Of a stretch of DNA of 64,000 nt, positions 1-10,443 are shown piece by piece (position 1 is the stretch's first letter; every line of letters begins with the position of its first letter). The notes below the pieces were generated by a model. It did no database searches. It saw nothing but the letters and a program-made list of their open reading frames with translations, and was not told where the DNA came from. Source of the DNA: Acholoe squamosa (Eukaryota > Annelida > Polychaeta > Phyllodocida > Polynoidae); assembly GCA_949317995.1 (NCBI GenBank), contig OX439037.1, positions 50,316,080-50,380,079 on the forward strand, written 5' to 3'. A program made the translations under genes and the position numbers.

Positions 1-285
1 CATTCTGGTCTCGATATGTCAAATATATCGATTATTGCAAAATAGACCATAATACCCATAACCTGGGCTTTCTCTGAGTGAAAGAATTGTTCAAATACCC
101 CAATTAGAAGGAAAATTAGACCATTAAATAGGACTAAATACGTTCTTTTCATTTCAAATCCTTTCTTTTCATCTTTTTTAATTGTATCTCCTACCATATG
201 ATTTTTTTTCTGGCTCATGCAAATAGTACCTGAGGTGCACCATACACAATAAGCCTAAAGTTGGGGTCAGTCTAATGTTTAGGAA
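1..285 (+). repeat. Dispersed repeat R1, copy a (cut by window edge)
   Basis: Nearly the same ~280-bp sequence recurs at 25470-25757, in the same orientation and with only scattered differences. Both include the words GGTCTCGATAT/GCTCTCGATAT, CATAACCTGGGCTTTCTCTG and AATAAGCCTAAAGTTGGGG. Copy b begins further upstream with a GTCATTGACATC palindrome, which also starts two minus-strand relatives near 6600 and 58500. No protein is evident. The superfamily is unknown; a DNA-transposon end or old repeat is possible. Confidence 0.7.
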
Positions 286-569
286 CCATTAATCAGGCTT
301 GGGAAACATTGGCAAGCCTCCTCTGTAGGAGGAGGGAAAAACGTTAGCCTATCCTCCAACATTTCTGGTTGAATTTCATATACTGTCAGGTTAGGAATAG
401 ATAAATCAATTTCTGCAAGGCAATAATGATTTGTGCAATCTTGTTTGATTCAACTCTGAGGTATTACATGGAAATCAGTGTGAAACAAAGCACATTCGAT
501 ATGTTTGGGACTTATACTTCATGCCCACACTTTCTAGAAAGGCTACATGTTGAACAGTGGAACTGTCTC
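286..569. other. No recognisable feature
   Basis: AT-rich sequence between the R1 repeat and the minisatellite. No convincing ORF, RNA or inverted repeat was seen. Confidence 0.4.
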
Positions 570-1190
570 AACAACTTTGGCAATGGTGGTGATAAGTTGC
601 CATTCTGAGTGAGAGTGAGTGACAGATGATGCAATCCTCAGAGAGCATCGACTTGTCGTGACACAAATTCATGCATTGAGTGAGACCAATGTTGGCAATG
701 GTGGAGATAAGTCGCCATTTTGTGTGAGAGTTGATGACAGTGGCACACACTCACACAGCGAGTGACATTCATGTCAGTGATGGTGGTGATAAGTCGCCAT
801 TTTGAGAGAAGATTAACTAGGAGTGACACAAACTCACACAGTGATTGAGAGCCATGTGGCAATGCAGGTGAAAAGTCTATTCTGAGTGAGAGTTGACAGA
901 CAGTGGCACATATTGACGGAGTGAGTGAGATCCATGTTGGTGATGGTGGTGAAAGCTGTCATTCTGAGTGAGAGTTGACTGGGAGTGGCGCATACTCACG
1001 CAGGGAGTGAGATCCATGTTGGCGATGGTGGTGATAAGTCACCATGCTTTGTGAGGGATGACAAGGGGTGGCACATACTCAAACAGTGAGTGAGATCATG
1101 TTGGCGACTGTTGTGATAAATCGCCATGCCATGTGAGACTGGCACACAGTGGCGAAAGATGACGCAGTGAGTTATCACTCAAAAAGGAGT
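570..1190. repeat. Minisatellite, ~83-bp unit, about 7 degenerate copies
   Basis: The phrase GGTGGTGATAAGTCGCCAT recurs, with changes, at about 583, 703, 785, 940, 1026 and 1107. It is linked by GAGTGAGAGTTGAC, GTGGCACATACTCAC and GTGAGTGAGATCCATGTTGG. Spacing is about 81-87 bp, with a longer first interval. Open frames here are by-products of the repetition. Confidence 0.75.
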
Positions 1191-1432
1191 CACCATTGAT
1201 GAGCAATCATGGTGACAGATAACGACAATTTGCTGGGGCATGTTTGGTATCAAATTATAGGGCATGGGGTCATTAATCCAACTGAATAGAACTAATGTGC
1301 ATTTTAGGCAGTGGAGAGATCTGTCTGCAGGATGTATAATAGCTACACATACAGGAAGATTATCACAACCAAAACATAAACGTAGATAAGGTGTATATAG
1401 TAACTTTTGTATGAGGGGTTGTGTCCAAAAAT

Positions 1433-1559
1433 GGGTGAAGTCAATGAGTTATACGGATTGACTCCTGTATTGATTTTCAGAGGGCACCACTCTCCACCAC
1501 CTGACTGAGACACCTGACTGACACACCTGAACTAGGTCACACAGGTTTACATACCTGAG

Positions 1560-1604
<45 letters not shown>

Positions 1605-1640
1605 AGGCAGGCAGGCAGGCAGGCAGAACAGACTTTTTTC
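1433..1640 (+). repeat. Left terminal segment A1 of Ngaro-like copy 1, with (CAGG)n
   Basis: Matches A2 at 6034-6196: both run GGGTGRAGTCAA, then GACTCCTGTATTGATT, CACCACTCTCCACCACCTG and CATACCTGAGCAGG, into a CAGG tetranucleotide run. The run is longer here (about 1558-1626) than at A2 (about 6160-6195). The minus-strand copy carries the same segment at about 18825-18963. Confidence 0.85.
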
Positions 1641-1649
1641 TTTGGGATT

Positions 1650-3270
1650 TAATTTTTTCCATAATGCCTGTTTGTAATGCATGTGGTGAAGAGTACCACG
1701 GCAAGAAGAGGTCATGCCCAGGCTGCACCTGTCCAAATCCGCGCTAGAAACCAGGGGTGGCTATGGCAGCCTCTGCAAAGGTTATTTCTTCAAATTATGA
1801 TGTTTTTGGGCCTTCCGGGGGCCAAACAGCCCCCAATTCTTCAAGATATGGTATGTCACAACCTAATTCTACTGTAGTTTCACTAGGGGGGAGATACCCA
1901 ATTCAACCAGTCGCTCACCCACGGTAACCAGACCGGGACCCAGAACTATCACCCGGGCCACCAGCCACATCAATCGGTACATTCACAGCATTTGGGGGAG
2001 GTAGCAGGGTCTACCTACTCATCTCAAGGTAGTTTCAGTGTACCCTAAAGTGTTGTTAACATTCACGGTGGTAATATGAACTCTGTCATGGGCCGGGGGG
2101 AAGTAGCAGGGCCTACCAACACCAACTAAGGTAGTGTCAGTGCACCCCCAGGTTCAATCTCTCAACCACCTGTGGATACTTCATATACAGCCTATTTGAG
2201 GTGGGTGGAACAGCAAAACCTTCATCATCCACCAGTGCAACCAGCACAACAATGTCCGCAGGCAGTTAACTTGTAGTCAATGCAACAGCTGATTGCAGCA
2301 CAACAAGAGCAGCTATTATCAATGCAGCAGCAACTGCAAAAGCTGCAGCTTGGTCCATCCCCCAATCCAGCTTGGGTGGGGGGCATACCGCAACCACCCC
2401 CACCACAGCCAAGGACACCACAGCTGTAGTACTAGGATGGCACTCCTTATACACCCCCCTTATCTTCACAGGCGGGAGGCAAGCCGGGCATTGGCCCAAT
2501 CCCCATGTACTCCCATCACACTCTCCAGGCTGGCCTAGACCGCGTGGGCTTGTCACCTACTGCAATTGGAGTAGCAGGGGATTTTGATTGCCTTTATTCT
2601 GCTGCTGGTACACAGCAAGGAATAGATTGGTTATTGGGGATGAAATTAGTGGGGGAATCTTCCAAGAGAAAATGCTCTATCAAGACCCGACTATCATATT
2701 GACCATGATAAGAAATTTAATGAAATGTCTTTCAATGAGTTAATGCATGGTATGCATGAAGTCAACAAGTGTATTGAGAGAGCTAAAGCAGTAGGAGCTA
2801 AGGGTTTTGAAAATATTACTATCGAAGGCTATGCAGAACACATGAGTTTCATCACTCTCAAAGGCCAATCAGGTGCTTTTGAAGCGACTCAGTTAGCAAA
2901 ATACGACCACTTAGTAGTAGATAAAGTAATTGATGGACGCTTGGTTGATTTTGTTGCGGGTGAAAAGAGTGCTGTAGAAGCACACTTGAGTGTAGAACAC
3001 ATGTCTATCCGTAGTGCTAATAACAGCCAGGGATCCACCTCTTCTACCAGTAATCCCGCAAGAGCAGATGTCGCAAGAACAGGGCTGCACGGAAGGGGGT
3101 GGATTCTAGTAAGCGGGATTTTACTAACAAATGCCTCAAATGGAATTTCACAACATGTGATTACGATGACTGCAAACGGAAACATATTTGTATCCATTGC
3201 AAAGGTGCCCATAAAGTGAAAAATTGTAAATTTGACAGGGACCAGCATGCGGATGGTAAAGCCTGACAAG
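1650..3270 (+). pseudogene. gag-like region of Ngaro copy 1
   Basis: The upstream part is Gln/Pro/His-rich. It is followed by a helical segment starting near 2725 (MSFNELMHGMHEVNKC) and, near 3110-3260, a Cys/His-rich basic stretch expected to bind nucleic acid. The same sequence order is found in copy 2 (about 17520-18900, minus) and in a much older relic at 36660-37605. Assignment as gag rests on position before RT and on the Cys/His cluster; no named domain was recognised. Confidence 0.6.
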
Positions 3271-3459
3271 CGGGCAATGTTGTTATTCCTCACCCAAATG
3301 CTAGTCTACCTTTGTTCATAGAGGAGGAATATTATCAGTCTTTGGATTATTTCTTTCCAATGAGTTATAATGATGTCATGTGTACAGCTAGTATGAGTGA
3401 TTTGCTAAAAACATACGAGGAATATTTTCCATTGTGATCACAGTTCAACCTGTGCGCTT

Positions 3460-4900
3460 GGAGAGAAATGTTAGCCGGTGGCCCAGATCATGTTTATGGC
3501 AAGGGTAATTGGGACTGGAATTCTCATTTCATATTAGATGGAATCTGTCACGGTTTCAAATTAGTGGAACCAGGGGCACATATTGATGGGTACTACAATG
3601 TTAATTACAATTCTGCGACCATCAGTGCTTTCAGTGAAATTGATAATATTATCAAAGGCGAACTATCCAGCGGAAAGCTAACCAGGGTTGATAGGCAACC
3701 ACACTGCATTCACTCATTGGGTGCGGTTCCAAAGGCATCTGGCAAATATAGACCTATAACTGATGCAAGTTTGCCGGATGGGAACTCAATTAATAATTTC
3801 ATGCATCAGACATTTAAGAGTTTTGTTTACAACCCCATTGATGTAGTTTCCGACAACATGCCGGAGTTGTGTTATTTTGGGGTGACAGATATTACGGCAG
3901 CCTGTCGTACCATATTAATAATTTGCCCATGTGACAGGACACTTCAGGGCTTGGTATAGTACTTGGATGGTGTGGATCAATTCATTCAGGATAACTTTCT
4001 AAGTTTTGGCACAAGAGTTGCCCCTTATGTATTCAACTCTATCACTGACTGTGTCGCTCCCTTTGTGAATTTGAGTGGTTACTTCTGTGTCAACTATTTA
4101 GATGACTTCCTCGTTATGGTGCCTACTTATGAGGATTGTAGATCGGCACAATTGTTCCTACATAGGACACTACGGAAGTTGGGGTTCTACATATCATATG
4201 AAAAGGTGCGTTCCCCTAGTCAGGTCCAAATATATCTGGGGATTGAACTGGATTCTAAGCTAATGCAGCTAAGGTTCCCTGAAGGCAAGTTAGGAAAATT
4301 ACACATGGAGCTAGCCTTTTTTGCAGGTCGCCGCCGGGAGACCAAGAAGCAGCTTCAGAAATTATGTGGAAGTTTGGCTTACTGTGCCACCTTGGTCTGC
4401 AGTGGCTGCACATTCTCGCACAGAGTCATTGGTATGTTGAAGTGCTTCACAAAATCCTGCAGATATATAAACCTGACACACAGCTTTTGCAAGGATATAG
4501 AATGGTGGCAGTGCTTTGCCCAGTGGTTCAATGGTTTGGCTAAGGTAATTCAACCACCCCTGCATACTTCTGTGGTAACCTCTGATGCATCTGGTAGCGG
4601 TTACGGCGCTTTCTATGGTGTGGACTAAATATCCGTACAATGGAACAACGATCTGTACTTGGAGATCAATAGTCACAAGCACTGTCTGCCTTCCCCCTCT
4701 GACATTCCATGTGACATAAATGTCAAGGAGTTATACCCCATCTATGAAAGCGTCAAGTGATGGGGCCACCTGTGGAAGGACCAGAAGGTCTTATGTATAA
4801 CAAACAACACACAGGTGGTGGTGGTCATCTCATAGGAGTATACCTTCCTGGTAAGGAAAATGTAGTGGCAGACGCAATATCACCTCTGAGTCTGACCTCC
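3460..4900 (+). pseudogene. Reverse transcriptase and RNase H region of Ngaro copy 1
   Basis: A DIRS/Ngaro-type reverse transcriptase is recognisable. Early blocks include HCIHSLGAVPKASGKYRPI, and the catalytic YLDD box lies at about 4095-4106, with the following blocks in order. An RNase H start (VTSDASGSGYGAFYG) lies near 4570-4620. Its function in the family is to copy the element RNA into DNA. The recombinase region follows directly. The region is degraded. Confidence 0.8.
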
Positions 4901-5890
4901 CTGTGTTCTTATGTTGCAGGGGCATTGGAGAGGCACAGGCAGTTAGACCTCAAAATGGCAGAGTTGAGGTCTCAGGCATGGTCAGTTAACAGTTGGAAGA
5001 CAAAGAACTCGCAGTGGAAGCAATACATTACTTTCTGCAGCTCTATACATGTAGCTGCACTTCCTACTAGTACCAATCTAATGTGCAGATACATCACCGA
5101 TCTTTGTGGCTCTGTAAAATACAAGACTATTCAGAACTATGTCAGCAGAGTGTTGTCACTTAACAATTATTTGGACATGATGTCCGCAATATTAGATAAG
5201 ATTTTGGTTTCATCACTACCATGGCTGGTATAAGACTGGTGCTCGGGGACCCTACCCCAGTGAGGCCTTCCTTTACGCTTTCTGACCTCTTGAAGATGTA
5301 TTCCTTTGTGAAAATGGACTCCCCTTCTGAGCGAGCAATGTGGGCATGCCTTGCTCTCAGCTTTCGCTCTCTTCTACGCAAAAGTAATTTGGTGCCAGAC
5401 TCTCCCACCAACCCTACAGGTCATTATTTGCGAAGAGACACCATGCAATTCAATTCATGGGGATTACAACTCAGCATCTCATCTTCCAAAACAATCCAGT
5501 ATGGTCAGAAAGTGTTCAAGGTTCCAGTCACCCTAGCACCTGGCTCACCTCTATGCGCAGCTTCACTGATATGGAAACATCATCTGATCCCATGTCTCCA
5601 GCCTTTATGATCATGAAGGGGATCAAAGTGGTACCGCTGTTACACTCTGTCCTGCCGGCGTTTTTCAAACGTCTTATGAAAGCGGCTGGTCTTAACCCAG
5701 AGCAGGCTGGGATGTATTCACTACGCAGATTGGGAGCTATCTACATGTATAACTTAGGGCTGACAATTGAAGACATTCGTCAGGCCGGGGACTGGGCCAG
5801 TATGGCCCCCCTCGTATACCTTACAAAACCGTCACGAGTGAACACTGCCTTATTTGTATCAAAGGGTCTCAGGTGTGGATGGGAAGTTTA
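4900..5890 (+). pseudogene. Tyrosine recombinase region of Ngaro copy 1
   Basis: The N-terminal part resembles a phage-integrase SAM-like/core-binding domain (WKTKNSQWKQYITFC, then a helical CRYITDLCGSVKYKTIQNY stretch). The C-terminal part has the LRRLGAIYM and GDWASM signatures typical of the catalytic domain of tyrosine recombinases, with a downstream Tyr. In the family this enzyme inserts a circular DNA form. Placement after RNase H and before the B1-A2-B2 terminus supports the call. Confidence 0.75.
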
Positions 5891-5968
5891 ATTGTGTGGT
5901 GTGTTCGTGGTTGCTCTGCCTTTCTTTGACTTATGACTTACTTTATACTAATATTTACTCTGGAGGTT

Positions 5969-6160
5969 GCCGGCAGTCTCAGGCTGACAAGGCCCAAGTC
6001 CAACTACTCGCCTTGTCCCTCCATCACATCAATGGGTGGAGTCAAAGAGTTATATTGGTTGACTCCTGTATTGATTGTCAGAAGGCACCACTCTCCACCA
6101 CCTGACTGAGACTGCTGACTGACACACATGAACTAGGTCACACAGGTGTACATACCTGAG

Positions 6161-6195
<35 letters not shown>

Positions 6196-6323
6196 AACAG
6201 GCTGTTTTTTTTTCTTTTTCTTTGTTCTTTATTAACTGTTGTTTGTTTAGATAAATAGGCCGGCAGTCTCAGGCTGACAAGGCCCAAGTCCAACTACTCG
6301 CCTTGTCCCTCCATCACATCAAT
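5969..6323 (+). repeat. Right terminus B1-A2-B2 of Ngaro copy 1
   Basis: B1 is 5969-6033, A2 is 6034-6196 with a CAGG run, and B2 is 6259-6323. B1 and B2 are identical over 65 bp, starting GCCGGCAGTCTCAGG and ending CCATCACATCAAT. This is the signature end structure of split-direct-repeat YR retroelements and allows templated replication through a circle. Confidence 0.85.
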
Positions 6324-6534
6324 AATAAGCTAATCTTCTAGAGGCAACAAATTGTATTATTCTCTATAGGTAAAATGGTTCTTTAGATTGAAAGTACATG
6401 TAAGCTCCAATTGTTATACGATATTCAAGTCCAAAAATCAAGATATTTTAGGTAGTGCAATGTGCCCATCCCTTCCCCACACACATACACAACTTTATTG
6501 TGTTTTGCTAAATCAAATCAATTGTATCATAAAA

Positions 6535-6618
6535 TTGAGAAATAAATCGGAATATCGAGACCAAAAATTGTAATAATCGAAATAAAAAAAAAATGGGATG
6601 TCAATGACATCCCTAAGA
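6535..6618 (-). repeat. R1-family fragment with GATGTCAATGACATC palindrome
   Basis: Read on the minus strand it starts GGGATGTCATTGACATCCC, then a T-run, then GGTCTCGATATT. That matches the beginning of the R1 repeat at 25413 and a third fragment at 58437-58512. Confidence 0.5.
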
Positions 6619-6636
6619 TGGCATATATTTTACATC

Positions 6637-6654
6637 TGTAGGGGCAGGCATCGT

Positions 6655-6715
<61 letters not shown>

Positions 6716-6904
6716 TTCATCCAAGAGACGTGCTCGTGTGGTGCTCGTTCCTTCTATGCCAACCAGGTGTCGCTTTGCGATACCCATTTTGTACAAGAGG
6801 GGGCAGCACCATGCCCAACCCGAACTACTCGTGTTGTCTTTGTATCTTTAGTGATAAGCGAGCCAACGAGCCAACCAACATATAAGCCGATACGAACCAT
6901 TACA
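6637..6904 (+). mobile_element. Solo LTR (family B) with internal TA microsatellite
   Basis: Begins TGTAGGGGCAGGCATCGTTG and ends CGAACCATTACA, flanked by 4-bp CATC on both sides (6633-6636 and 6905-6908), as expected for an LTR target duplication. The same LTR lies on the minus strand at 32823-33174, where it is followed by internal sequence. The 55-bp TA run (about 6656-6711) sits at the place where the other LTR has only a short TATATATA. Fossil; no internal region is left here. Confidence 0.7.
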
Positions 6905-7340
6905 CATCAACATTTAGTCAATTCATCAAGTAAAAGTATTTCTCCCCTAAAGACATTATTATCTGGTTGGTTTCATGTAATTACATGAATATGATAAGCT
7001 GTGGGTCTCTTTAATTTGACATATTAAAGGTGCTAGCTGGGGGGGTGTTCATCTCAATGTCTTCACTGTAGAGAAAATGCCCGGTTACAGATCGGCGGGG
7101 TGCCTGTAATTTAGTGCTGTAGATGTATTAAACTAGACCAAACCCAATACCAAATTCCACAACATGTCAATAATCCAAAAGATACTGAATCCTCGGTCTT
7201 TTTGTGATAGCTTTGCATGTTGCTTAAGTATTTTGACCTCTCTTGCTGGGAAATCAAATTGTTCCTTCACATTTCCTTTATATCTACATTAAAATTGCCT
7301 GTAAAGGAATCTATTTCCAGTGAAAACTATACTTTACTAA
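6905..7340. other. No recognisable feature
   Basis: Unique-looking AT-rich DNA between the solo LTR and the large inverted-repeat element. Confidence 0.4.
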
Positions 7341-7374
7341 GCAGAACCTCCAAGTATCACTGTCTCGGAACCTG

Positions 7375-7398
7375 TTATGGTAATTCGAATTACCATAA
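7375..7398. repeat. Perfect 24-bp palindrome
   Basis: TTATGGTAATTC is followed directly by its exact reverse complement, with no spacer. It lies in the left arm of the 2-kb element. The right arm has the related but non-palindromic GTTACGGTTATTC. Confidence 0.8.
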
Positions 7399-7756
7399 AA
7401 AAAGAATTGGACCATTACCATGACACCAAATTGAAAAAAAACCACCTAATTTAGGGTATTTTGAAATGGCTTTTAGAGAAGCCATCGGATACACAGATGC
7501 ATTAGGGGTAACACTATCTATTGGCAGAAAATTCTAGGTGAAAAAAGGCTATGACTTCTGTAACATCGGCTTCGGAAGATTCTTTCATGTATTACAGTAA
7601 TTCAAGAGAGGGTATTGTGGTAATTCAGGCTGTGGAGAACTAAATCATTACAGTAATTCTATTCAAAAATGAATTACGGTAATTCAGTGAAAGTGTTTGT
7701 ATTATCCTTCTGAGTTATTTCTGCTATTACAGTGACCCTAGCAGTTATAAGAATAA

Positions 7757-8014
7757 TGGAGTGGTCATTGTTTTTCAAAAGGGGGTGGTGGGTTTTCATG
7801 CAGTCAGTTGGAAATTCTTTCTGCCCCCCCCCACCTCCGTGACAGTCAAAATCTTTTGCATGTCCCCTGCCTCCGGTTGGAGAAGTCTTGTGCCCCCCTT
7901 AGTATATAGTAGAGGGTCAATTTTTATGCCCCACCCCTCAAGAGGAGTCAAAAGCTTTTGCATCCCCTCAAACCCACCACTCCCCCTGTTGATAAATAAT
8001 TAATGAGTGCTCCC
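7757..8014. mobile_element. G-run MITE, member 1
   Basis: Flanked by TAA on both sides (7754-7756 and 8015-8017). Ends are GGAGTGGTCATTG... and ...GAGTGCTCCC. Just inside each end is a G run or its C-rich complement next to GGTGGGTTT/AAACCCACCA. It shares this design with 27925-28175, 52937-53095 and 63616-63856. The 3-bp TWA-type duplication suggests a PIF/Harbinger-like family, but no transposase is present. Confidence 0.65.
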
Positions 8015-9340
8015 TAAGGTTGTTCTATGGAACATGGTACAGCAGAATATGTAGCAGTACTTGACCTAAAGATTAGAAAGTTGATTTTTCATGAGTTCAG
8101 TAGAAAATGTGTAGTATCTGTATTAAAGAGAGGTTAAAACTCTAAATTTTGATCACTTATACAAGAGATCTTCTATATCCTTTAATAGCAATATCAAAAG
8201 TATTGATCTCTGTGTGAAAAGCGAATGTGGCCCTTTCTTGTTTAAAAACTGATTTGGAAGTCACACATTTAGTTGCCTAGATGTGGACCTTTAGTGATAT
8301 AGGGTCAGACCTTTTAAAAATTAGTTTTTCACATTTTTCTAAGATATCAGTAGATATCTGTAGGAATCTTAGTTTATAGAATTGATCTGCTGAATTCAAG
8401 ACCTACAAGTCCTGAAAGCATAGTTGTGGAACTATTTGAGAGAAAGCAAAACAGGTTTTTATGTAGGTAACCAAGCCTTTATTCAAGAGTGCTACACGAC
8501 CTTAACTTTCAGCCTATACTAGGCTATTCATGATGGGCTATGGGGGAGTGTTTGTTTGATGGTGGGGAATATGAGTTGTTCTGTATTGCTACAAGTTTCA
8601 AATCCTTAATCCTAATCTTAACTTGTGTATTTTCTGGGAATAGGCTCACTCAATTAGAAGGTACTGTTCTCATAAATTAGTCCAATGGATATGAGAACTT
8701 GAACTCAGCAAAATCTTGAGCATTTTCTGCTTTTATTTAATGATTCTAAATCCTAAATAAGCTCTCCCCAGTTATGAACATTCCATCCCCTTAATAATGA
8801 ATATAGCACAAATTCACCAGATCCCAGATAATGCCTTATACTAACTAGACTGACCAAATGCTCAAAATGTGATACTTTACTGAGAAAAGGAATAACCATA
8901 ATAAATGTGCATTTTGATGTTTCATTAGTTCTTTTTGTTCTGTGGATGTAATCCATAGGGAGGAAAGATATCCTATAGATCAGTTGAACAGGAACAAGCA
9001 ATCTAGAAATGAGAAATCTCATTTTGAAGCTGACATACATTACAATTAGTCTAATACCAGCATTTGATTTACTGTAATTCTTATGTTAAGTGCAAAATGA
9101 GTTACTGTAGTACATGCAATAATCTCCTGAAGCCAATGTTTTCACCTAATTTTTTTTTTCTGCCAATAGTTAGCTTTACCCCTAATGCATCTGTGTATCT
9201 GATGGGTTCTCTGAAAACCATTTCAAAATACCCTAAAATAGGGTCATTTCAATTTTGTGTCATGGTCAAGGTCCAGTGCATTTTGTTAATTTGAATAACC
9301 GTAACAGGTTCCCAGACAGTGAAGTATGTAGTGGAAGGGT

Positions 9341-9654
9341 AAATCCCATCAAGTATTGTATAATGCAATTGATCCTACCTCGTGTTCGCCAGCAGAGAAC
9401 AGATTGACACAGGAATACAGCAACATACACAAGGGCAAGCCACTTCATGATGAGTAGTGCTGCAAGAAAAATAAGCCATCATTAGTAAAAAAATAAACCA
9501 CACCATATTAACAGAACAGTGTTGCTGTTGAGGAACAGTAAGCAAGCCATCAAATTTGTACACAGCTACGTTTCTTATTTCTATTACATATTTCCCATTT
9601 CAAGAAGAATCTAACGGTAGACATTTTCCCTCCACACCTAGGGTCAGTTACAGC
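9341..9654. other. No recognisable feature
   Basis: Intergenic-looking sequence. Short open frames on the minus strand have no recognisable domain. Confidence 0.35.
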
Positions 9655-9772
9655 TAGTTCTATTATGAACCCAGACAATAGCTTTTATGGGTTCTGGTTT
9701 CAGTAATGGGCTGACAATTGAGGAGCCTGTAAAGTGTGGCTGGTCCCCTCTTCAGTTTCCCTCTTTATACTC
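9655..9772 (+). repeat. Dispersed repeat R2, copy a
   Basis: About 118 bp nearly identical to 19503-19619 (same orientation). It has an internal hairpin, AACCCAGAC...TTCTGGGTTC-like, and a shared end CAGTTTCCCTCTTTATACT. It abuts the SINE that follows, but the second copy does not, so they are separate units. Confidence 0.7.
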
Positions 9773-9799
9773 TTGGCCTCCCCAGACATAAATCTAGGT

Positions 9800-10310
9800 C
9801 TTGGTGTGTGTACCGATCATGTATACATAACCGTGGGACGCATTCAAACAAACCCAAGCCGAGACGGGCGCTGAAGGAGGAGACATGGTGGTCTAGTGGT
9901 TAGCGCATTGCGCTCAGCTGTCAGAGGTACGCGGGTCGAGTCCCAGTCCGGGCACGTTTTTTTTCACCGTGTGCGCTGTCGCTGTCCGCTGCTGGGCGAC
10001 AAGGTGTATTATACACAAACATAACCGCGAGACGCATTCAAAGCTTTAGCTGTCCACTGCCAGGCGACGAGGTGTAGATCTAGGATAACACGGTCCGGGC
10101 GCATCTTTTTTTCACCATGTGTCCGCTACCATAACCGAGACGCATTCAATGCCAAGCTGAGATGGGGGCTGTCGCTGTCCGCTGCCGGGCACCGAGGTGT
10201 ATGTACCGATCGTGTACACACAATAGCTGGCTTCGAGTCCCGGGGAGGGGGAATAATTTTTGTTTTCAACTTGAATTTATTGGTATTCTATTGATTATTT
10301 ATTGGTTTAG
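9800..10310 (+). mobile_element. tRNA-headed SINE-like element, copy 1
   Basis: Contains a tRNA-like block with pol III box A (TGGTCTAGTGG, 9889-9899) and box B (GGGTCGAGTCC, 9933-9943), then a T-run and TTTCACCGTG. The remainder is built from reiterated modules (CGCGAGACGCATTCAAA, GTCGCTGTCCGCTGCYGGGC) and ends in TTTTGTTTTCAACTTG plus a TTATTGATT-rich tail. Copy 2 at about 52270-52695 has the same modules and tail. Both copies are immediately followed by a hairpin. Confidence 0.7.
9884..9953 (+). other. tRNA-like promoter block (SINE head)
   Basis: Box A and box B match pol III internal promoters with tRNA-like spacing, and an oligo-T follows. The block does not fold as a clean cloverleaf and is embedded in a repeat, so it is not called as a tRNA gene. 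Confidence 0.6.
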
Positions 10311-10322
10311 TGGTATAAAATA

Positions 10323-10443
10323 AGTAGTCAATGGATAATTCATGACTCATGTGTGTTAGCAAAGGCTAATTACACTCGGCCTACAGCCTTGTGTAATTAT
10401 CCTTCACTAACACACACTCATCATGAATTATCCATTGATTACT
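10323..10443. repeat. Hairpin with 53-bp arms
   Basis: Arms 10323-10375 and 10391-10443 pair with about 8 mismatches around a 15-nt spacer. Shared arm words include TCAATGGATAATTCATGA, GTGTGTTAG and TAATTACAC. It lies directly after the SINE tail. A MITE-like foldback or a structured RNA is possible. Confidence 0.75.

Larger units (their letters stand above)
1433..6323 (+). mobile_element. Ngaro/DIRS-type tyrosine-recombinase retroelement, copy 1 (fossil)
   Basis: About 4.9 kb. Order on the + strand: terminal segment A1, gag-like region, reverse transcriptase plus RNase H, tyrosine recombinase, then B1-A2-B2. B1 and B2 are identical 65-mers; A1 and A2 are roughly 90% alike. This A1-ORFs-B1-A2-B2 plan is the split direct repeat design known for PAT and Ngaro elements, which integrate with a recombinase and leave no target duplication. 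No methyltransferase domain was recognised between RNase H and the recombinase, which favours Ngaro over DIRS1/PAT. The element is broken, with roughly half a dozen or more breaks. A close relative lies on the minus strand at 14473-18963. Confidence 0.85.
7341..9331. mobile_element. 2-kb inverted-repeat (foldback) element
   Basis: The left arm 7341-7604 and the right arm 9099-9331 are reverse complements along most of their length. Shared words (left orientation) include TTTAGGGTATTTTGAAATGG, GATACACAGATGCATTAGGG and CTATTGGCAGAAAA. I estimate arm identity near 80%. The centre (7605-9098) has no recognisable transposase and contains a nested G-rich MITE at 7757-8014. A non-autonomous DNA transposon or Foldback-type element is the simplest reading; target duplications were not identified. 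Confidence 0.65.

Noticed and set aside
1449-1736. Cysteine-rich CLPA-repeat protein
   Set aside because: It is a translation of the CAGG tetranucleotide run in the Ngaro terminus.
6527-6885. Tyr-Ile repeat proteins at several TA runs
   Set aside because: These are translations of (TA)n microsatellites (also at 11.5, 13.1 and 33.5 kb).
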